Shown: positions 51,001 through 60,333, counted from the first letter of the stretch. The stretch is DNA of 64,000 nucleotides from Acidobacteriota bacterium (GCA_029776225.1 JAKOTR010000051.1:1-64000), one strand, 5' to 3'. The notes: generated from the letters alone by a model not told the origin. Numbers and translations: made by a program.

Positions 51001-51240
51001 GCGCGCGATGATCTTCTCCAGGAAGGGCACGCTGAGCGGCTCCACGTAGGTCCGGTCCGCCAGGTTCGGATCGGTCATGATAGTGGCCGGGTTCGAGTTC
51101 ACGAGCACCACTTCATAGCCTTCCGCTTTCAGCGCCTTGCACGCCTGCGTGCCGGAGTAATCGAACTCGCACGCCTGGCCGATGACGATCGGCCCGGAAC
51201 CTATGATCAGGATTTTGTGCAGGTCGGTTCGCTTCGGCAT
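48010..51240 (-). CDS. carB: carbamoyl-phosphate synthase large subunit
   Basis: A 1076-residue protein, the normal length. Two ATP-grasp halves are clear: [29 protein letters not shown] at the start, [22 protein letters not shown] near the middle (about 555), and the C-terminal MGS-like allosteric domain from about 935 ([22 protein letters not shown]). It makes carbamoyl phosphate from ammonia delivered by CarA, bicarbonate and two ATP, for pyrimidines and arginine. It lies three bases after carA in the same direction and its end is one base from the convergent membrane protein gene. Confidence 0.98.
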   Translation of the reverse strand: MPKRTDLHKILIIGSGPIVIGQACEFDYSGTQACKALKAEGYEVVLVNSNPATIMTDPNLADRTYVEPLSVPFLEKIIARERPDALLSTVGGQTGLNLSVELAETGVLDKYGVELIGAKIDAIKKAEDRLMFKDAMRKIGLECPDSKLVNKVEQGLEFAERTGYPVILRPSFTLGGTGGGIAYNREELVQLLERGLDLSPVHEVLVEESVLGWKEYELEVMRDLADNAIVVCSIENFDPMGVHTGDSITVAPAQTLTDREYQVMRDAALRCLREIGVDTGGSNVQFAVHPETGRMVIIEMNPRVSRSSALASKATGFPIAKIAAKLAVGYRLDEIPNDITRKTPACFEPTLDYVVVKIPRWQFEKFPGTDATIGTQMKSVGEVMAIGRTFKQALAKGLRSLETGKSPDAEEYDRALIPNKLITPNPDRLRYIRFAFQCGHTVEEVREWTSIDPWFLQQVKETVELEQELAKETLETVPVEMLRRAKRDGMGDRQLARLWKTDPLVLREKRKAAGIRAVFNRVDTCAAEFESFTPYLYSSYEGECEAVPSQRKKIMILGSGPNRIGQGIEFDYCCCHASFALQEFGVESIMVNCNPETVSTDYDTSNRLYFEPLTLEEVLNIYDTEKPDGVIVQFGGQTPLTLALPLKAQGVPIIGTDPANIDLAEDRKLFGALLERLGIPSPPNGTATSVEEACAVARRIGYPVLVRPSYVLGGRAMVIAYDEEMVRQYMREAVVFSQDRPVLIDRFLDSATEIDVDALSDGEDVLIAGIMEHIEEAGVHSGDSSCVLPPYSLSEEVLCKVREYTERLARALKVVGLMNVQYAAQNGTVYVLEVNPRASRTVPYVSKATGVPLAKIAVGLMLGKRLADFRDLTGGRVNGVLPVPQFFVKSPVFPFAKFPGVDPALGPEMRSTGEVMGVGENFGEAFGKAQLSAGTPLPDSGTVFISVNDRDKAAAVEVARTLAGLGFKLVATRGTAAALRAAGLAPRVVFKVNEGRPNAVDLLKAGTIHLVIYTTAGARSFSDERAIRRTTVAYRVPCITTISGARAAAEAIASRRRDPVRVWSLQEIHEAAGQPA

Positions 51241-51243
51241 GGG

Positions 51244-52374
51244 CTATTTCTTGAACTCCGCCATCATTTTCGTGAAGTCGTCGAACAGGTAGAGCGAGTC
51301 GTGCGGCCCGGGAGCCGCTTCCGGGTGGTATTGGACGCAGAACGCGGGCTCGCGCCGGTGCCTGAAACCTTCAACGGTTTGATCGTTCAGATTCACGTGG
51401 GTCAATTCCACATCGGAGGGATTCAGCGAGTCGGGATCCACCGCGAAGCCGTGATTGTGCGAGGTGATCTCCACCTTGCCGGTCAGCTTGTTCAGAACCG
51501 GGTGGTTCGCGCCGCGATGGCCGAACTTCAGCTTGTATGTTTTCGCGCCCAGGGCGATTGCGAGCACCTGGTGCCCCAGGCAGATGCCGAAGATCGGCAC
51601 CTTGCCGATCAGCTTCCGGACGTTGGCCTGCTGAGTGTGCAGCGGTTCCGGATCGCCCGGCCCGTTGGACAGAAAAACTCCGTCCGGCTTCAACGCCAGG
51701 ACGTCTTCGGCCGGGGTCAGCGCGGGCACCACCGTGACCCGGCAGCCCGAGTGCACGAGCCGGCGCAAAATGTTCCGCTTGATCCCGAAATCGTAAGCCA
51801 CCACGTGCCAGCGCGGTTCCGCGGGGCGGTCCGGCGGCTCCGAAGGTAAGCGCCGTTCCAGGCCCTTCTCCCATTGGTAGGCTTCGCGTGTCGAAACCCG
51901 GCTCGCCAGGTCCAGCCCTGCCATTGAGGGAATGGAGCGCGCTTTCTCAACGAGTTCCTGCGGGTCGCGCGGTCCGGTGGCCAGCACGCCCCGCATCACG
52001 CCCCGCGTCCGGAGATGCCGCACCAGCCGCCGCGTGTCGATCTCCGCTGCTACCGGGATATTGGCTTCGGCGAGAAACTCCTGGGCCTGCTGCTGGCTCC
52101 GCCAGTTGCTTGCGATGGGGGAGAACTCCCGCACCACCAGCCCCTCGATATAAGGACGCCCGGACTCGCTGTCCTCGGGCATCACCCCGTAGTTGCCAAT
52201 GTGAGGATTTGTCAAAACCACGATCTGCCCGGCATACGAAGGATCGGTAAAGACCTCCTGATAGCCGGTGATCGCCGTGTTGAAAACAACCTCCCCGCAG
52301 CTTTCCGTGGGCGCACCAAAGCTCCTGCCCTCGAAGATCGAACCGTCTTCCAGGGCCAGAATCGCACTATTCAA
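51244..52374 (-). CDS. carA: carbamoyl-phosphate synthase small subunit
   Basis: A 376-residue glutamine amidotransferase subunit. The N-terminal CPSase domain opens SAILALEDGSIFEGRSFGAP; the class I GATase domain has the nucleophile in IFGICLGHQVLAIALG and histidine in VQYHPEAAPGP. It hydrolyses glutamine and channels ammonia to CarB. Start is TTG at 52374, supported by GGAGG eight bases upstream. Forms an operon with carB. Confidence 0.97.
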   Translation of the reverse strand: MNSAILALEDGSIFEGRSFGAPTESCGEVVFNTAITGYQEVFTDPSYAGQIVVLTNPHIGNYGVMPEDSESGRPYIEGLVVREFSPIASNWRSQQQAQEFLAEANIPVAAEIDTRRLVRHLRTRGVMRGVLATGPRDPQELVEKARSIPSMAGLDLASRVSTREAYQWEKGLERRLPSEPPDRPAEPRWHVVAYDFGIKRNILRRLVHSGCRVTVVPALTPAEDVLALKPDGVFLSNGPGDPEPLHTQQANVRKLIGKVPIFGICLGHQVLAIALGAKTYKLKFGHRGANHPVLNKLTGKVEITSHNHGFAVDPDSLNPSDVELTHVNLNDQTVEGFRHRREPAFCVQYHPEAAPGPHDSLYLFDDFTKMMAEFKK

Positions 52375-52491
52375 GTGATGATCCTCCGGGGGATTGGGGT
52401 AATTACCATTTCACCACAAGACGGCATGTTTTCGCTTCACCCCTGGCGGCGGGACCGGCCACCGCGGGCAGGCCTGCGGCGCCTCCAGGAC

Positions 52492-52520
52492 CCCGAAGCG
52501 GAAGGGCGGGACGCTTCGGG
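52492..52520. other. hairpin upstream of metX promoter
   Basis: A nine-pair perfect stem CCCGAAGCG/CGCTTCGGG with loop 52501-52511, lying between carA and metX and upstream of the metX -10. It could be an operator or a terminator remnant. It does not match a SAM riboswitch. Confidence 0.4.
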
Positions 52521-52550
52521 CAAGGCCCGGACTTCAAAGGCCCAAGCCGC

Positions 52551-52559
52551 TGCTATCAT
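52551..52559 (+). promoter_or_regulatory. extended -10 for metX
   Basis: TGCTATCAT, an extended -10, ends 17 bases before the metX ATG. No clear Shine-Dalgarno sequence follows, so the leader would be about ten bases. Confidence 0.5.
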
Positions 52560-52576
52560 AGTCATCAACGCCCGTA

Positions 52577-53686
52577 ATGATTGTTGAAACTCAGTTTGCG
52601 TGTTTCAATGAATTGCCGCTCGATTGCGGCGCCGTGCTGTCGCCGGTCCAGGTCGCTTATGAGACCTACGGCGAGCTGAACGAGACGCGCTCCAACGCCA
52701 TTCTGATCGCCCATGCCCTCAGCGGAGATGCGCACGCCGCCGGGATTTCTCCGGTCGACGGAAAGCCCGGCTGGTGGGACAGCATGATCGGAAAGGGCAA
52801 GGCGTTTGACACCGATAAATACTTCATCATCTGCTCGAACGTCCTCGGCGGCTGCCGCGGCACCACCGGCCCCGGCTCCATCAACCCGGCCACCGGCCAG
52901 CCGTACGCGATGTCCTTCCCGGTCATTACCATCCCCGACATGGTCCGCCTGCAGAAGATGCTGATTGACCGCCTCGGCATCGAGCGCCTGCTGGCAGTGG
53001 CCGGAGGCTCGATGGGGGGCATGCAGACCCTGGAGTGGGCGGCCACCTATCCCGAGTCGGTGGCCTGCGCCATTCCCATCGCGACAACCGCGCGCCACAG
53101 CGCGCAGCAGATCGCCTTCAACGAGGTGGGCCGCCAGGCGATCATGTCCGACCCGGACTGGAACGACGGCAACTACTACGACAAGAAGCCGCCGGCGCGC
53201 GGCCTCGCCGTGGCCCGCATGATCGGCCACATCACTTACATGAGCGACGAGTCCATGCGCCAGAAGTTCGGCCGGCGTCTCCGCGGCAAGGACAAGTTCG
53301 GGTTCGACTTTTCGGTCGACTTCGAAGTGGAAAGCTACCTGCGCTACCGCGGCATGCAGTTTGTGAACCGGTTTGACGCGAACTCTTACCTGTACATCAC
53401 CAAAGCAATGGATTATTTCGATCTCAGCGACCGCGAGGGATCGCTTGCGGGCGCTTTCCGCAAGGGTAACAATACGCGGTTTCTGGTTATCAGCTTCACT
53501 TCGGACTGGCTGTACCCCAGTTATCAGTCTCAGGAAATCGTTCAAGCTCTGCGCTCGCTCAACCGCGACGTAGCTTATTGCGAGCTGCAATCCAATTACG
53601 GCCACGACGCGTTTCTGGTGGACGTGGGCGAGCAGACCGAAGTCGTGAGGGGCTTCCTGGCCAGCACTTACAAGGCGAGGAATTAG
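52577..53686 (+). CDS. metXA: homoserine O-acetyltransferase
   Basis: A 369-residue alpha/beta-hydrolase-fold enzyme that acylates L-homoserine, the first committed step of methionine synthesis. The triad is S145 ([15 protein letters not shown]), D310 ([10 protein letters not shown]) and H343 ([10 protein letters not shown]). N-terminal [30 protein letters not shown] and [21 protein letters not shown] are family signatures. One base separates it from metW, as in many bacteria where MetXW act together. Confidence 0.95.
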   Translation: MIVETQFACFNELPLDCGAVLSPVQVAYETYGELNETRSNAILIAHALSGDAHAAGISPVDGKPGWWDSMIGKGKAFDTDKYFIICSNVLGGCRGTTGPGSINPATGQPYAMSFPVITIPDMVRLQKMLIDRLGIERLLAVAGGSMGGMQTLEWAATYPESVACAIPIATTARHSAQQIAFNEVGRQAIMSDPDWNDGNYYDKKPPARGLAVARMIGHITYMSDESMRQKFGRRLRGKDKFGFDFSVDFEVESYLRYRGMQFVNRFDANSYLYITKAMDYFDLSDREGSLAGAFRKGNNTRFLVISFTSDWLYPSYQSQEIVQALRSLNRDVAYCELQSNYGHDAFLVDVGEQTEVVRGFLASTYKARN

Positions 53687-53687
53687 T

Positions 53688-54320
53688 ATGCCGGCGACTG
53701 CTTCGGAACCACGGCGCCGTCCCTTTGTCACCGACATACTCGGCAGGAGCGATTACGCGATCATCAGCGAGCTGATCGCGCCCAACTCGCGCGTTCTCGA
53801 CCTCGGCTGCGGCGAGGGCGAGCTGCTGGAGTGGCTTGTGCTGAACAAGTCCGTGGAAGCGCGCGGCATCGAGCTCGACGGCCGCAAGGTGCAGCGGGCC
53901 ATTGCGCGCGGGGTCTCGGTTTACCAGGGCGATATCGACGAAGGCCTCACCGGCTATCCCGACGACTCATTCGACTACGTCATCCTCAGCCAGACGTTGC
54001 AGGAAACGCGCCGGCCGCTCGAGGTGCTTCGCGAAATGCTTCGTGTCGGCAGGCGTGCGATCGTGGCGTTTCCGAATTACGGGCATTGGTCCGTTCGCCT
54101 TTCGCTGCTTTTCACCGGACGCGCCCCGCGTACCCGCTGTTTCCCGCACGACTGGCACAGCTCGCCCAATATTCACTTCCTCACCATCAAAGATTTCGAG
54201 GAGCTGGCCGCCAAACAGCGATGGACCGTCGAGCGCAAGATATTCCTCTCGGGCCGCCGTGTCGGCTATTTTCTGGCTAACCTGATGGCCGAAGTCGCTG
54301 TGTTCCTGGTGCGTAAATGA
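53688..54320 (+). CDS. metW: methionine biosynthesis protein MetW
   Basis: A 210-residue class I methyltransferase-fold protein. ISELIAPNSRVLDLGCGEGELLEWLV is the SAM-type motif; DYVILSQTLQETRRPLEVLREMLRVG and FPNYGHWSVRLSLLFTGRAPRT are MetW signatures. MetW partners MetX in acylating homoserine. GAGGAATT lies before the ATG; the start is two bases from the metX stop and the end overlaps the next gene by four bases. Confidence 0.93.
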   Translation: MPATASEPRRRPFVTDILGRSDYAIISELIAPNSRVLDLGCGEGELLEWLVLNKSVEARGIELDGRKVQRAIARGVSVYQGDIDEGLTGYPDDSFDYVILSQTLQETRRPLEVLREMLRVGRRAIVAFPNYGHWSVRLSLLFTGRAPRTRCFPHDWHSSPNIHFLTIKDFEELAAKQRWTVERKIFLSGRRVGYFLANLMAEVAVFLVRK

Positions 54321-55381
54321 AAGTTGCCTGCCTGATACTGGCCTCGGCAGTCGCATCGTCCTTGGCCGCCGAGCCCGATTTCTCTGGAGTCTGGAAGCTG
54401 AACCGGGAACGCAGCCGCATCTCCGCGCTGCCGGACGCTCCGGCCAGCGTGATGGAGATCGAGCACCGCGGCGGTAGGATTCGGTGTTTCGAGCCGCCGC
54501 TCGCCTGGTCGGCGTCTCTCGACGGCAAGGCCGCCAAGAGCGAATCCGCCGGCGTCACCGCCAACGTGATCCTGAAGTGGGAGGGCTCGGCGCTCCTCCT
54601 GAATGCGTTGATGAGCGGCTCCGGTGGCGATTATGCCCGGATGGACCGCTGGAAGCTGTCCCGCGGAGGCGAGACTCTGACGATCCTCCGGCAGATTGTC
54701 CGCAGCACCGGTGAAGCGGAAGCGACTCTGGTGTACGAGCGCTCCCGGCCGCAAGCTTCGAAGGCTGCCGGCGCGCCGCAGCGCTATGTCGTTCCCGAAG
54801 GCACGCGCATCCCGCTGGCTCTCATCAACAGCGTGAGCACGAAGCAATCCGAAGAGGGAGACCGCGTTTACCTGGTGACGGTGTTCCCCATCATGTCCGG
54901 CGGCCGGGTGGTGATCCCGTCCGGCAGCTATGTCGCGGGCACGCTCACGCACGTGAGGCGTCCCGGCCGCGTGAAGGGGCGCGGCGAGTTGTTCCTGCGG
55001 TTCGATTCCCTCACCCTGCCGAACGGGACGACGCGGGACTTCCGATCGCGCGTGGGATCGCTGGACGGCGAAACCGCGGCTGAGCTGGACCGCGCGGAAG
55101 GCAAGATTTCGGGCGAGGGCGATAAACCCGGCGACGTCCAGAAGGTGGCTGACGCGGCTGTGACCGGGGCTTCCGTAGGCGCGATCGCAGGGGGCGCGGC
55201 GGGCCGCTACGGCATGGGCGCCGGAGTTGGGGCTGCCGCCGGAGCCGCCGCGGGCATCATGGGCGTGCTTCTGTCGCGTGGTCCGGACGTCACGCTGGCC
55301 AAGGGCAGCACGCTGGAAATGGTGCTCGACCGCCCGCTTTACTTCTCGCAGAGCGAACTCGACGCGCCCGCGCACGAATAG
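54317..55381 (+). CDS. exported protein with glycine-zipper C-terminus
   Basis: A 354-residue protein of no recognised family. Signal peptide VACLILASAVASSLAAEP. Residues about 20-140 are a lipocalin-like beta stretch (FSGVWKLNRERSRISALPDAP); 165-250 resembles a beta module with VPEGTRIPLALINSVSTKQ and GSYVAGTLTHVRR (the surface-protein module reminiscent of TrbI-type proteins); about 275-325 is a glycine-zipper (GAIAGGAAGRYGMGAGVGAA then AGAAAGIMGVLL) that may insert in a membrane. The overlap with metW (ATGA) means co-translation with methionine genes, although no metabolic link is obvious. Confidence 0.65.
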   Translation: MKVACLILASAVASSLAAEPDFSGVWKLNRERSRISALPDAPASVMEIEHRGGRIRCFEPPLAWSASLDGKAAKSESAGVTANVILKWEGSALLLNALMSGSGGDYARMDRWKLSRGGETLTILRQIVRSTGEAEATLVYERSRPQASKAAGAPQRYVVPEGTRIPLALINSVSTKQSEEGDRVYLVTVFPIMSGGRVVIPSGSYVAGTLTHVRRPGRVKGRGELFLRFDSLTLPNGTTRDFRSRVGSLDGETAAELDRAEGKISGEGDKPGDVQKVADAAVTGASVGAIAGGAAGRYGMGAGVGAAAGAAAGIMGVLLSRGPDVTLAKGSTLEMVLDRPLYFSQSELDAPAHE

Positions 55382-55384
55382 GTC

Positions 55385-56302
55385 ATGGCAAGAGTTCTGT
55401 TCATCGGCGAAATCAACGTCGATATCCTGATGGGCGGCATGGAAACGCCGCCGGTCGTCGACCGCGAGGTGCCGTGCAAAACCTTCGAGGTCGCAATGGG
55501 CGCATCAACCGTTATCTCGGCGTGTGCCTATGCTTCGCTCGGGGGCGAGGTTTCTTTCGCCGGCCTCGTGGGCGAGGATGACTACGGCGAGTTCATGCTC
55601 AGCGGGCTGCGCGGGTTCGGCATCGATACTTCGCTGGTTCGCCGTACCCGCGAGGTACGCACGGGCGTGACGGTGAACATGATCTGCGGCAGCACGCGCA
55701 CGCAGGTAACTTATCCCGGCACGATCGAAGCGTACGGCGGTGAGGGCCTGGATGAAGCCGTTCTGGCGCGCTTCCACCACATCCATTTCGGAGGCGTGTA
55801 CCTGGAGACCAGCTTGCGGCCGCGCATCGCCGGGCTGCTCGAAAGCGCGCGCTCGCTCGGGCTGACCACCTCGCTCGACCCGCAATGGGACCCTTCCGAA
55901 CGCTGGGAATGCATGGACTCCTGGCTGCCGCTGCTCAGTTACCTGTTCGTTAACGAGGGCGAAGCAGTTTCGATTGCCAGGGCCGGCTCCGCCGAGGAGG
56001 CCTGCCGCGCGCTCGCCGGCAGGACCGCATGCCCGGTAGTCAAAACCGGACCCCGAGGCGCGATCGTCTTCGACGGCGGGCAGCCTGAAACCGTGCCGGG
56101 CTTTCGCGTAGACGTGGTGGACACGACCGGAGCCGGCGACTGCTTCGACGCCGCCTTCCTCTTCGCGCGCCTGGAAAAGAAAGCACCCCTGCGCGAGGCT
56201 GCCCGCTTCGCGAATGCGGTGGCCGCGCGAAGTTGCATGTTCGCGGGCGGAACCGCCGCCCGCACCACCTGCGAGGACGCTCAGGCCATGCTTTCGGCCT
56301 GA
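55385..56302 (+). CDS. PfkB-family carbohydrate kinase
   Basis: A 305-residue ribokinase-fold enzyme. VLFIGEINVDILMGGM and TFEVAMGASTVISACAYASLGG (the glycine-rich substrate region) start it; PfkB signature 2 is DTTGAGDCFDAAFLFARL with catalytic aspartate near 254. It would phosphorylate a sugar or nucleoside; substrate unknown. It begins four bases after the previous stop and so likely belongs to the metXW transcript. Confidence 0.85.
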   Translation: MARVLFIGEINVDILMGGMETPPVVDREVPCKTFEVAMGASTVISACAYASLGGEVSFAGLVGEDDYGEFMLSGLRGFGIDTSLVRRTREVRTGVTVNMICGSTRTQVTYPGTIEAYGGEGLDEAVLARFHHIHFGGVYLETSLRPRIAGLLESARSLGLTTSLDPQWDPSERWECMDSWLPLLSYLFVNEGEAVSIARAGSAEEACRALAGRTACPVVKTGPRGAIVFDGGQPETVPGFRVDVVDTTGAGDCFDAAFLFARLEKKAPLREAARFANAVAARSCMFAGGTAARTTCEDAQAMLSA

Positions 56303-56308
56303 ACCGTG

Positions 56309-57538
56309 CTATCCCCACCAGGTCTCGCCGGGTAGCAGGTTGCTCTTCAGATAGCCTTCATCGAGCACCAGCCCCAGGCCGGGAAGCGTGGACACTTTCA
56401 TTCGGCCGTTTCGAATCACGGGCGCGTTCTCGGCCGCTACCTTGGTCCGGTCCGCGTTGCGCTGGCATTCCATCCAGGGGCAGTTGAAATGCGCCGCGGA
56501 GAACTGCTGGGAGGCCATGTTCAAAACGTGGCCGCTCACGTTGTGCAGGCAGATGGGGACTCGATAGTGCGCGGCCATGTCGGCCAGGATCTTGACGCCC
56601 GTTATGCCTCCTGAGTTGAGCAGGTCGGGTTGAAGGAAATCGACAGCCTGGTTTTGCAGGAACGGCAGTGCGCCTTCCAGCAGTTCGATGTTTTCTCCGA
56701 CCGCCAGGGGAACCCGCGTGGAGCGCCGCAGCGCCAGCCAGGACTCGCTGAATCTCTCGGTCAGCGGATCCTCGAAGAACAAAGGCTTGATCGGCTCGAT
56801 CGCTTCGGCCACCCGGATCGCGGTCGGTGCATCCAGCTCGCAGTGGCAGTGAACGATAATCTCCCACTCGGGGCCCAACGCTTCGCGGGCATTGGCATAG
56901 CCCTGTTGGATGATCCGGATCTCCCGCGGTCCGAGGCTGGGCACGACCTCTTGCATATTGCCGCCGTACGCCGTGTGTATGTCGATCTTGAACGCACGGT
57001 AGCCGCGCGGGTCCTCCGTCCAGCTATCGACGATTCGTTTCCAGTTCTCCTTCTTCAAAAACGACGCGACGCCGCTGCAATGCGAGTACAGCGGGATTTC
57101 CTCGCGGAAGTTGCCGCCCAGCAGCTTCGAAACCGGTTGGTTGAGAATTTTGCCCGCAAGGTCCCAAAGCGCGATGTCGATGCCGCTCAACACGCGCATT
57201 TGCCGGCCCCGCTGCGGGAAGGCGTAAAACATGTTGTGGAAGTGCACACGGATGGCGAGCGGGTCCTTGCCGATCAGGCCGAGGTGCGGCAGCCGGCCCT
57301 TATGCAAGACGTTGATGACGTCGCGCGCGACCGGGCCGCTCGTTCCGCAGGGCCCGATGCCCGAGATTCCGGCATCGGTTTCCACCTTGATCAGCGTGCC
57401 CGGGTCGCGGACCTGCATCGCCTTGATATCGGTGATTTTGATCTGGTTCAGAGCGGGCGCCGCAAGCGCCTCATAGTGAGCGAGCGACGCGCTCGCGGGC
57501 AGTGCGAGAGCGGTTCGGAAGAAATCTCGTCGGGTCAT
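56309..57538 (-). CDS. Tat-exported enolase-superfamily enzyme with altered metal ligand
   Basis: A 409-residue mandelate-racemase/muconate-lactonising-type protein. Tat leader RRDFFRTALALPASASLA. Barrel motifs: first-ligand strand EIIVHCHCELDAP, second LFFEDPLTERF, third LAVGENIELLEG, histidine CLHNVSGH. The first metal ligand, normally aspartate (as in VDFHGR of galactonate dehydratases), is histidine here, with the second histidine kept. Substrate unknown. The frame extends far upstream as open sequence but that part is antisense to the ThuA gene. Divergent from the ThuA gene, with 108 bases between. Confidence 0.78.
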   Translation of the reverse strand: MTRRDFFRTALALPASASLAHYEALAAPALNQIKITDIKAMQVRDPGTLIKVETDAGISGIGPCGTSGPVARDVINVLHKGRLPHLGLIGKDPLAIRVHFHNMFYAFPQRGRQMRVLSGIDIALWDLAGKILNQPVSKLLGGNFREEIPLYSHCSGVASFLKKENWKRIVDSWTEDPRGYRAFKIDIHTAYGGNMQEVVPSLGPREIRIIQQGYANAREALGPEWEIIVHCHCELDAPTAIRVAEAIEPIKPLFFEDPLTERFSESWLALRRSTRVPLAVGENIELLEGALPFLQNQAVDFLQPDLLNSGGITGVKILADMAAHYRVPICLHNVSGHVLNMASQQFSAAHFNCPWMECQRNADRTKVAAENAPVIRNGRMKVSTLPGLGLVLDEGYLKSNLLPGETWWG

Positions 57539-57646
57539 GGCAGGTGGGCCTCGGTGAGAACATACCACTCGCGCTTCCGCGCCGCAATTGCGAGCCGTCC
57601 CGGGTTGCGTTATACCAGGGTGATAGCTTGAGGAGGGCACTCCTGC

Positions 57647-58561
57647 ATGAAGAAAGTCTGTGGCGCAATCCTGGCGTATACGCTGATGGGGCTGCCGTCC
57701 GGCGCTCAGCAGCCGCCGCGGGTGATCACCGAAATCAGAAGCCCGGACCGGCTGCCGCCCGAGGTGCGGCAGAGAATTGAAAACGCCATTCCCACGAAAG
57801 CCTACGCGAAGCCAAAAAAGCCTCGCCGGCTGCTCGTGATGGACCTGCAGGTCAACTACCCCGGGCACCGCTCCATTCCGCACGCCAACCTCGCCGTGGA
57901 CCTCATGGGCAAGAAGCTCGGTGTGTGGGAGGCCGTCTTCAGCAATGAGATGTCCAACCTCAAGTGGGACAACATCCGGCAGTTTGACGCCATCTACCTG
58001 AACAACACCGTGGGACCGCTCTTCAACGATCCGGAAGTACGGGAAAGCCTGCTGCGCTTCATCCGGGAGGGCGGCGGGCTGGCCGGCAATCACGGCTCCA
58101 CGCACTGCTCCATGGACTGGCCCGAATTTACGGAATTGATCGGCGCCAGGAACGGGCCGCACCGCGACGCCGACGAGAAGGTACACATCAAGGTGGACGA
58201 TCCCGACAGCCCGCTCACCAGCATGTTCAGCCGCGACGGGTTCGTCTTCGCCGACGAATACTTCCGTTTCCCCGGACCGCCCTATTCGCGCGAAAAGCTT
58301 CGCATTCTGTTGAGCTTCGACGTCGAGAAGACGGACATGAATCAGGGCAGGGAATGCAAGAACTGCTTCCGCGCCGACAACGATTACGCAATCAGTTGGA
58401 TCCGGAGTTACGACAAAGGCCGCGTCTTCTACTGCTCGCTGGGCCATAACCCAGACGCGTTCTGGACGCCGGTGATCCTGCAACACTTCCTGGCGGGATT
58501 CCAGTTCGCTCTTGGGGACCTTGAGGCGGACACCACGCCCAGCGCGAAGCTGGCGAGATAG
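57647..58561 (+). CDS. exported ThuA-like domain protein
   Basis: A 304-residue protein with a signal peptide (KKVCGAILAYTLMGLPSGAQ). The ThuA-like glutamine-amidotransferase fold (about 60-295): RLLVMDLQVNYPGHRSIPH, FDAIYLNNTVGPLFND, LLRFIREGGGLAGNHGSTHC, and the end GRVFYCSLGHNPDAFWTPVILQH. ThuA proteins belong to trehalose and other sugar utilisation loci; the precise reaction is unsettled, and this one is exported. GAGGAGGG lies 11 bases before the ATG. Confidence 0.82.
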   Translation: MKKVCGAILAYTLMGLPSGAQQPPRVITEIRSPDRLPPEVRQRIENAIPTKAYAKPKKPRRLLVMDLQVNYPGHRSIPHANLAVDLMGKKLGVWEAVFSNEMSNLKWDNIRQFDAIYLNNTVGPLFNDPEVRESLLRFIREGGGLAGNHGSTHCSMDWPEFTELIGARNGPHRDADEKVHIKVDDPDSPLTSMFSRDGFVFADEYFRFPGPPYSREKLRILLSFDVEKTDMNQGRECKNCFRADNDYAISWIRSYDKGRVFYCSLGHNPDAFWTPVILQHFLAGFQFALGDLEADTTPSAKLAR

Positions 58562-58565
58562 GTCA

Positions 58566-59315
58566 TCAGGCGCGGACCGGCCGCCGCCCGCTCCGGGGAG
58601 GTTCCACGAAAAAGCCCACAGGCGCCGCCTGCTTCGCCTGCCGCAGCGGCGAGTTCAGAAACTCAACAAAAGGCGTGAGCACACGGAACCGCGCCACGAT
58701 TTCGTCAAAAAGCTTCGGCGTCAGCGCGATCGGCGGATCGAGCAGCACCCAGAACAGCCACTGCTTGTAGCGCACGAGATCCGCCGCGGGGTGATTTGCG
58801 GGAAAACCCTTGGGCGCGCGGGTAAGACGCTCGCCTCTCAGTTCGCCCATCAGCGCGCGCAGCGGCTTCGCTGAAATGATCCGCCGGAACTCCGCGTGGT
58901 GCTCCAGCAGGTGGAGCCGTATCGTCCGCAGCGTCTCGGGACTGGGCATGTACACTCCCGCGGCGACCTCGACTTCCTCCGGCGACACGCTGACGTACAG
59001 CCCGGCGCCGTCGTGCCGTGCGAAACCGCGCCGCGTGAAAACGGCGTCGATGTGAGTCTTGTACGGCGTCTTGTCGGGACTGAAACGCGTGTCTCGGTAG
59101 ATGCGGAACACAGCCTCGGCCGGTTCGCGGACGTAGGCCGGCGCGAACTCCATCATCTCGGCGTTCAGCGCCGCGACCAGCTCCAGCATGGGCGCTTTCA
59201 CCTGCGATTCATAGATGTGCTTGCGCGGCTGGAACCACTCCCGCCGGTTGTTCTTCTTCAGCGCGCGCAGGAATTGTATGCCTTCTTTGGGAAAGCCGGC
59301 GAATCCCGCTGCCAT
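58566..59315 (-). CDS. DUF2461 (TIGR02453) protein
   Basis: A 249-residue protein matching the DUF2461 pattern: FPKEGIQFLRALKKNNRREWF, FRIYRDTRFSPDKTPYKTHI, GLYVSVSPEEVEVAAGVYMP and the basic RRGFARHDG loop. Function unknown; widespread in bacteria and some fungi. GGGAGG lies about 10 bases before the ATG. Divergent from murB with 46 bases between; convergent with the ThuA gene. Confidence 0.85.
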   Translation of the reverse strand: MAAGFAGFPKEGIQFLRALKKNNRREWFQPRKHIYESQVKAPMLELVAALNAEMMEFAPAYVREPAEAVFRIYRDTRFSPDKTPYKTHIDAVFTRRGFARHDGAGLYVSVSPEEVEVAAGVYMPSPETLRTIRLHLLEHHAEFRRIISAKPLRALMGELRGERLTRAPKGFPANHPAADLVRYKQWLFWVLLDPPIALTPKLFDEIVARFRVLTPFVEFLNSPLRQAKQAAPVGFFVEPPRSGRRPVRA

Positions 59316-59342
59316 TTAGCAGACCTCCCGATGGAGCGTGAA

Positions 59343-59351
59343 TGGGATAAT
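59343..59351 (+). promoter_or_regulatory. extended -10 for murB
   Basis: TGGGATAAT, an extended -10, ends 10 bases before the murB ATG. There is no Shine-Dalgarno sequence in between. Confidence 0.55.
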
Positions 59352-59361
59352 GGTGGCGTAA

Positions 59362-60324
59362 ATGCAGACCACGAACGAGGCCCTCCGGAGTCTCGGCCAG
59401 ATTCCCAATTTACAGGTTTCTGCGGGCGTGCCGCTTGCCCCGCACACGCGCTTCGGCCTCGGCGGGCCCGCGGATATTTACGTGGAGACCGCCGACGTTG
59501 CGGCGTTCGTCAAGGCGGTTGCGGCGGCGCGGGCCAGCGGCCTGCGTTACACCGTTCTCGGCGGCGGCACAAACGTTGTGGTCGCCGACGAGGGGTTTCG
59601 CGGCATCGTACTGAAGTTCACCGCCAACTCGATCCGCCGGGAAGGCAACCTGGTCACGGCCGACGCCGGCGCCGAGCTTCAGCAGGTGATCGACTTCGCC
59701 ATCGGGCACGGACTCGGCGGCATCGAGACGCTGGCCGGGATCCCCGGCTCGCTTGGCGCCGCCGTCTACGGCAATGCCGGCGCCTACGGGCACTCGATCT
59801 CCGAAGTGGTGCGGCAGGTCCTGTTTTTTGACGGAGCCTGCATCCGCACAATCGATAACGCGCAGTGCGAATTCGAGTACCGCGGGAGCATCTTCAAGCG
59901 CCGGAAGCTGTGGACAATCTTTTCCGCCTCGCTGGAACTCTCCCCCGCCGATCCCGCCGCGCTTCGCCGGACCGCCGATGAGATCATCGCCATCCGCAAC
60001 GCGAAATTCCCGCCCACGATGAAATGCGCCGGGAGCATTTTCAAGAACCTGCTGCTCGCGGAATTGCCGCCGGCGGTGGCCGCACAAGTCCCGGAAAAGG
60101 TGGTGCGCGAAGGAAAGGTGCCGGCGGCGTATTTCCTCGAACAGGTTGGCGCAAAAGGACGCTCCGTAGGCGACATCCACGTGGCCGAAGATCACGCCAA
60201 CCTGATCTACAACGGCGGCGCCGGGACAACGCGCGATCTGTGCGCGCTCATCGCCGAGCTGAAAGCCCGCGTCCGCGAACGCTTCGGGCTGGAACTGGAA
60301 GAGGAAATTCAATACGTGGGGTAA
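59362..60324 (+). CDS. murB: UDP-N-acetylenolpyruvoylglucosamine reductase
   Basis: A 320-residue FAD enzyme that makes UDP-MurNAc for peptidoglycan. FAD-binding YTVLGGGTNVVVADEGFRG; ETLAGIPGSLGAAVYGNAGAYG; catalytic serine S225 in KCAGSIFKNLL; and AGAKGRSVG-type plus HVAEDHANLIYN at the C-terminus. The short loop form places it in the type II group. Spaced nine bases from the following PD40 gene, which has its own -10-like element. Confidence 0.95.
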   Translation: MQTTNEALRSLGQIPNLQVSAGVPLAPHTRFGLGGPADIYVETADVAAFVKAVAAARASGLRYTVLGGGTNVVVADEGFRGIVLKFTANSIRREGNLVTADAGAELQQVIDFAIGHGLGGIETLAGIPGSLGAAVYGNAGAYGHSISEVVRQVLFFDGACIRTIDNAQCEFEYRGSIFKRRKLWTIFSASLELSPADPAALRRTADEIIAIRNAKFPPTMKCAGSIFKNLLLAELPPAVAAQVPEKVVREGKVPAAYFLEQVGAKGRSVGDIHVAEDHANLIYNGGAGTTRDLCALIAELKARVRERFGLELEEEIQYVG

Positions 60325-60333
60325 AATCCCCGT

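Noticed and set aside
48901-51849. A 982-residue plus-strand frame antisense to carB/carA
   Set aside because: It mirrors the highly GC-biased third codon positions of carB; its translation is histidine- and arginine-rich, low-complexity and unlike any protein.
52375-52576. A SAM riboswitch upstream of metX
   Set aside because: The spacer holds one simple hairpin upstream of the promoter but none of the conserved SAM-I, SAM-II or SAM-IV core sequences.
57539-58486. N-terminal extension of the enolase-superfamily protein at 56309-57538
   Set aside because: The frame stays open to 58486 but is antisense to the ThuA gene; the Tat leader begins at 57538 and marks the true start.
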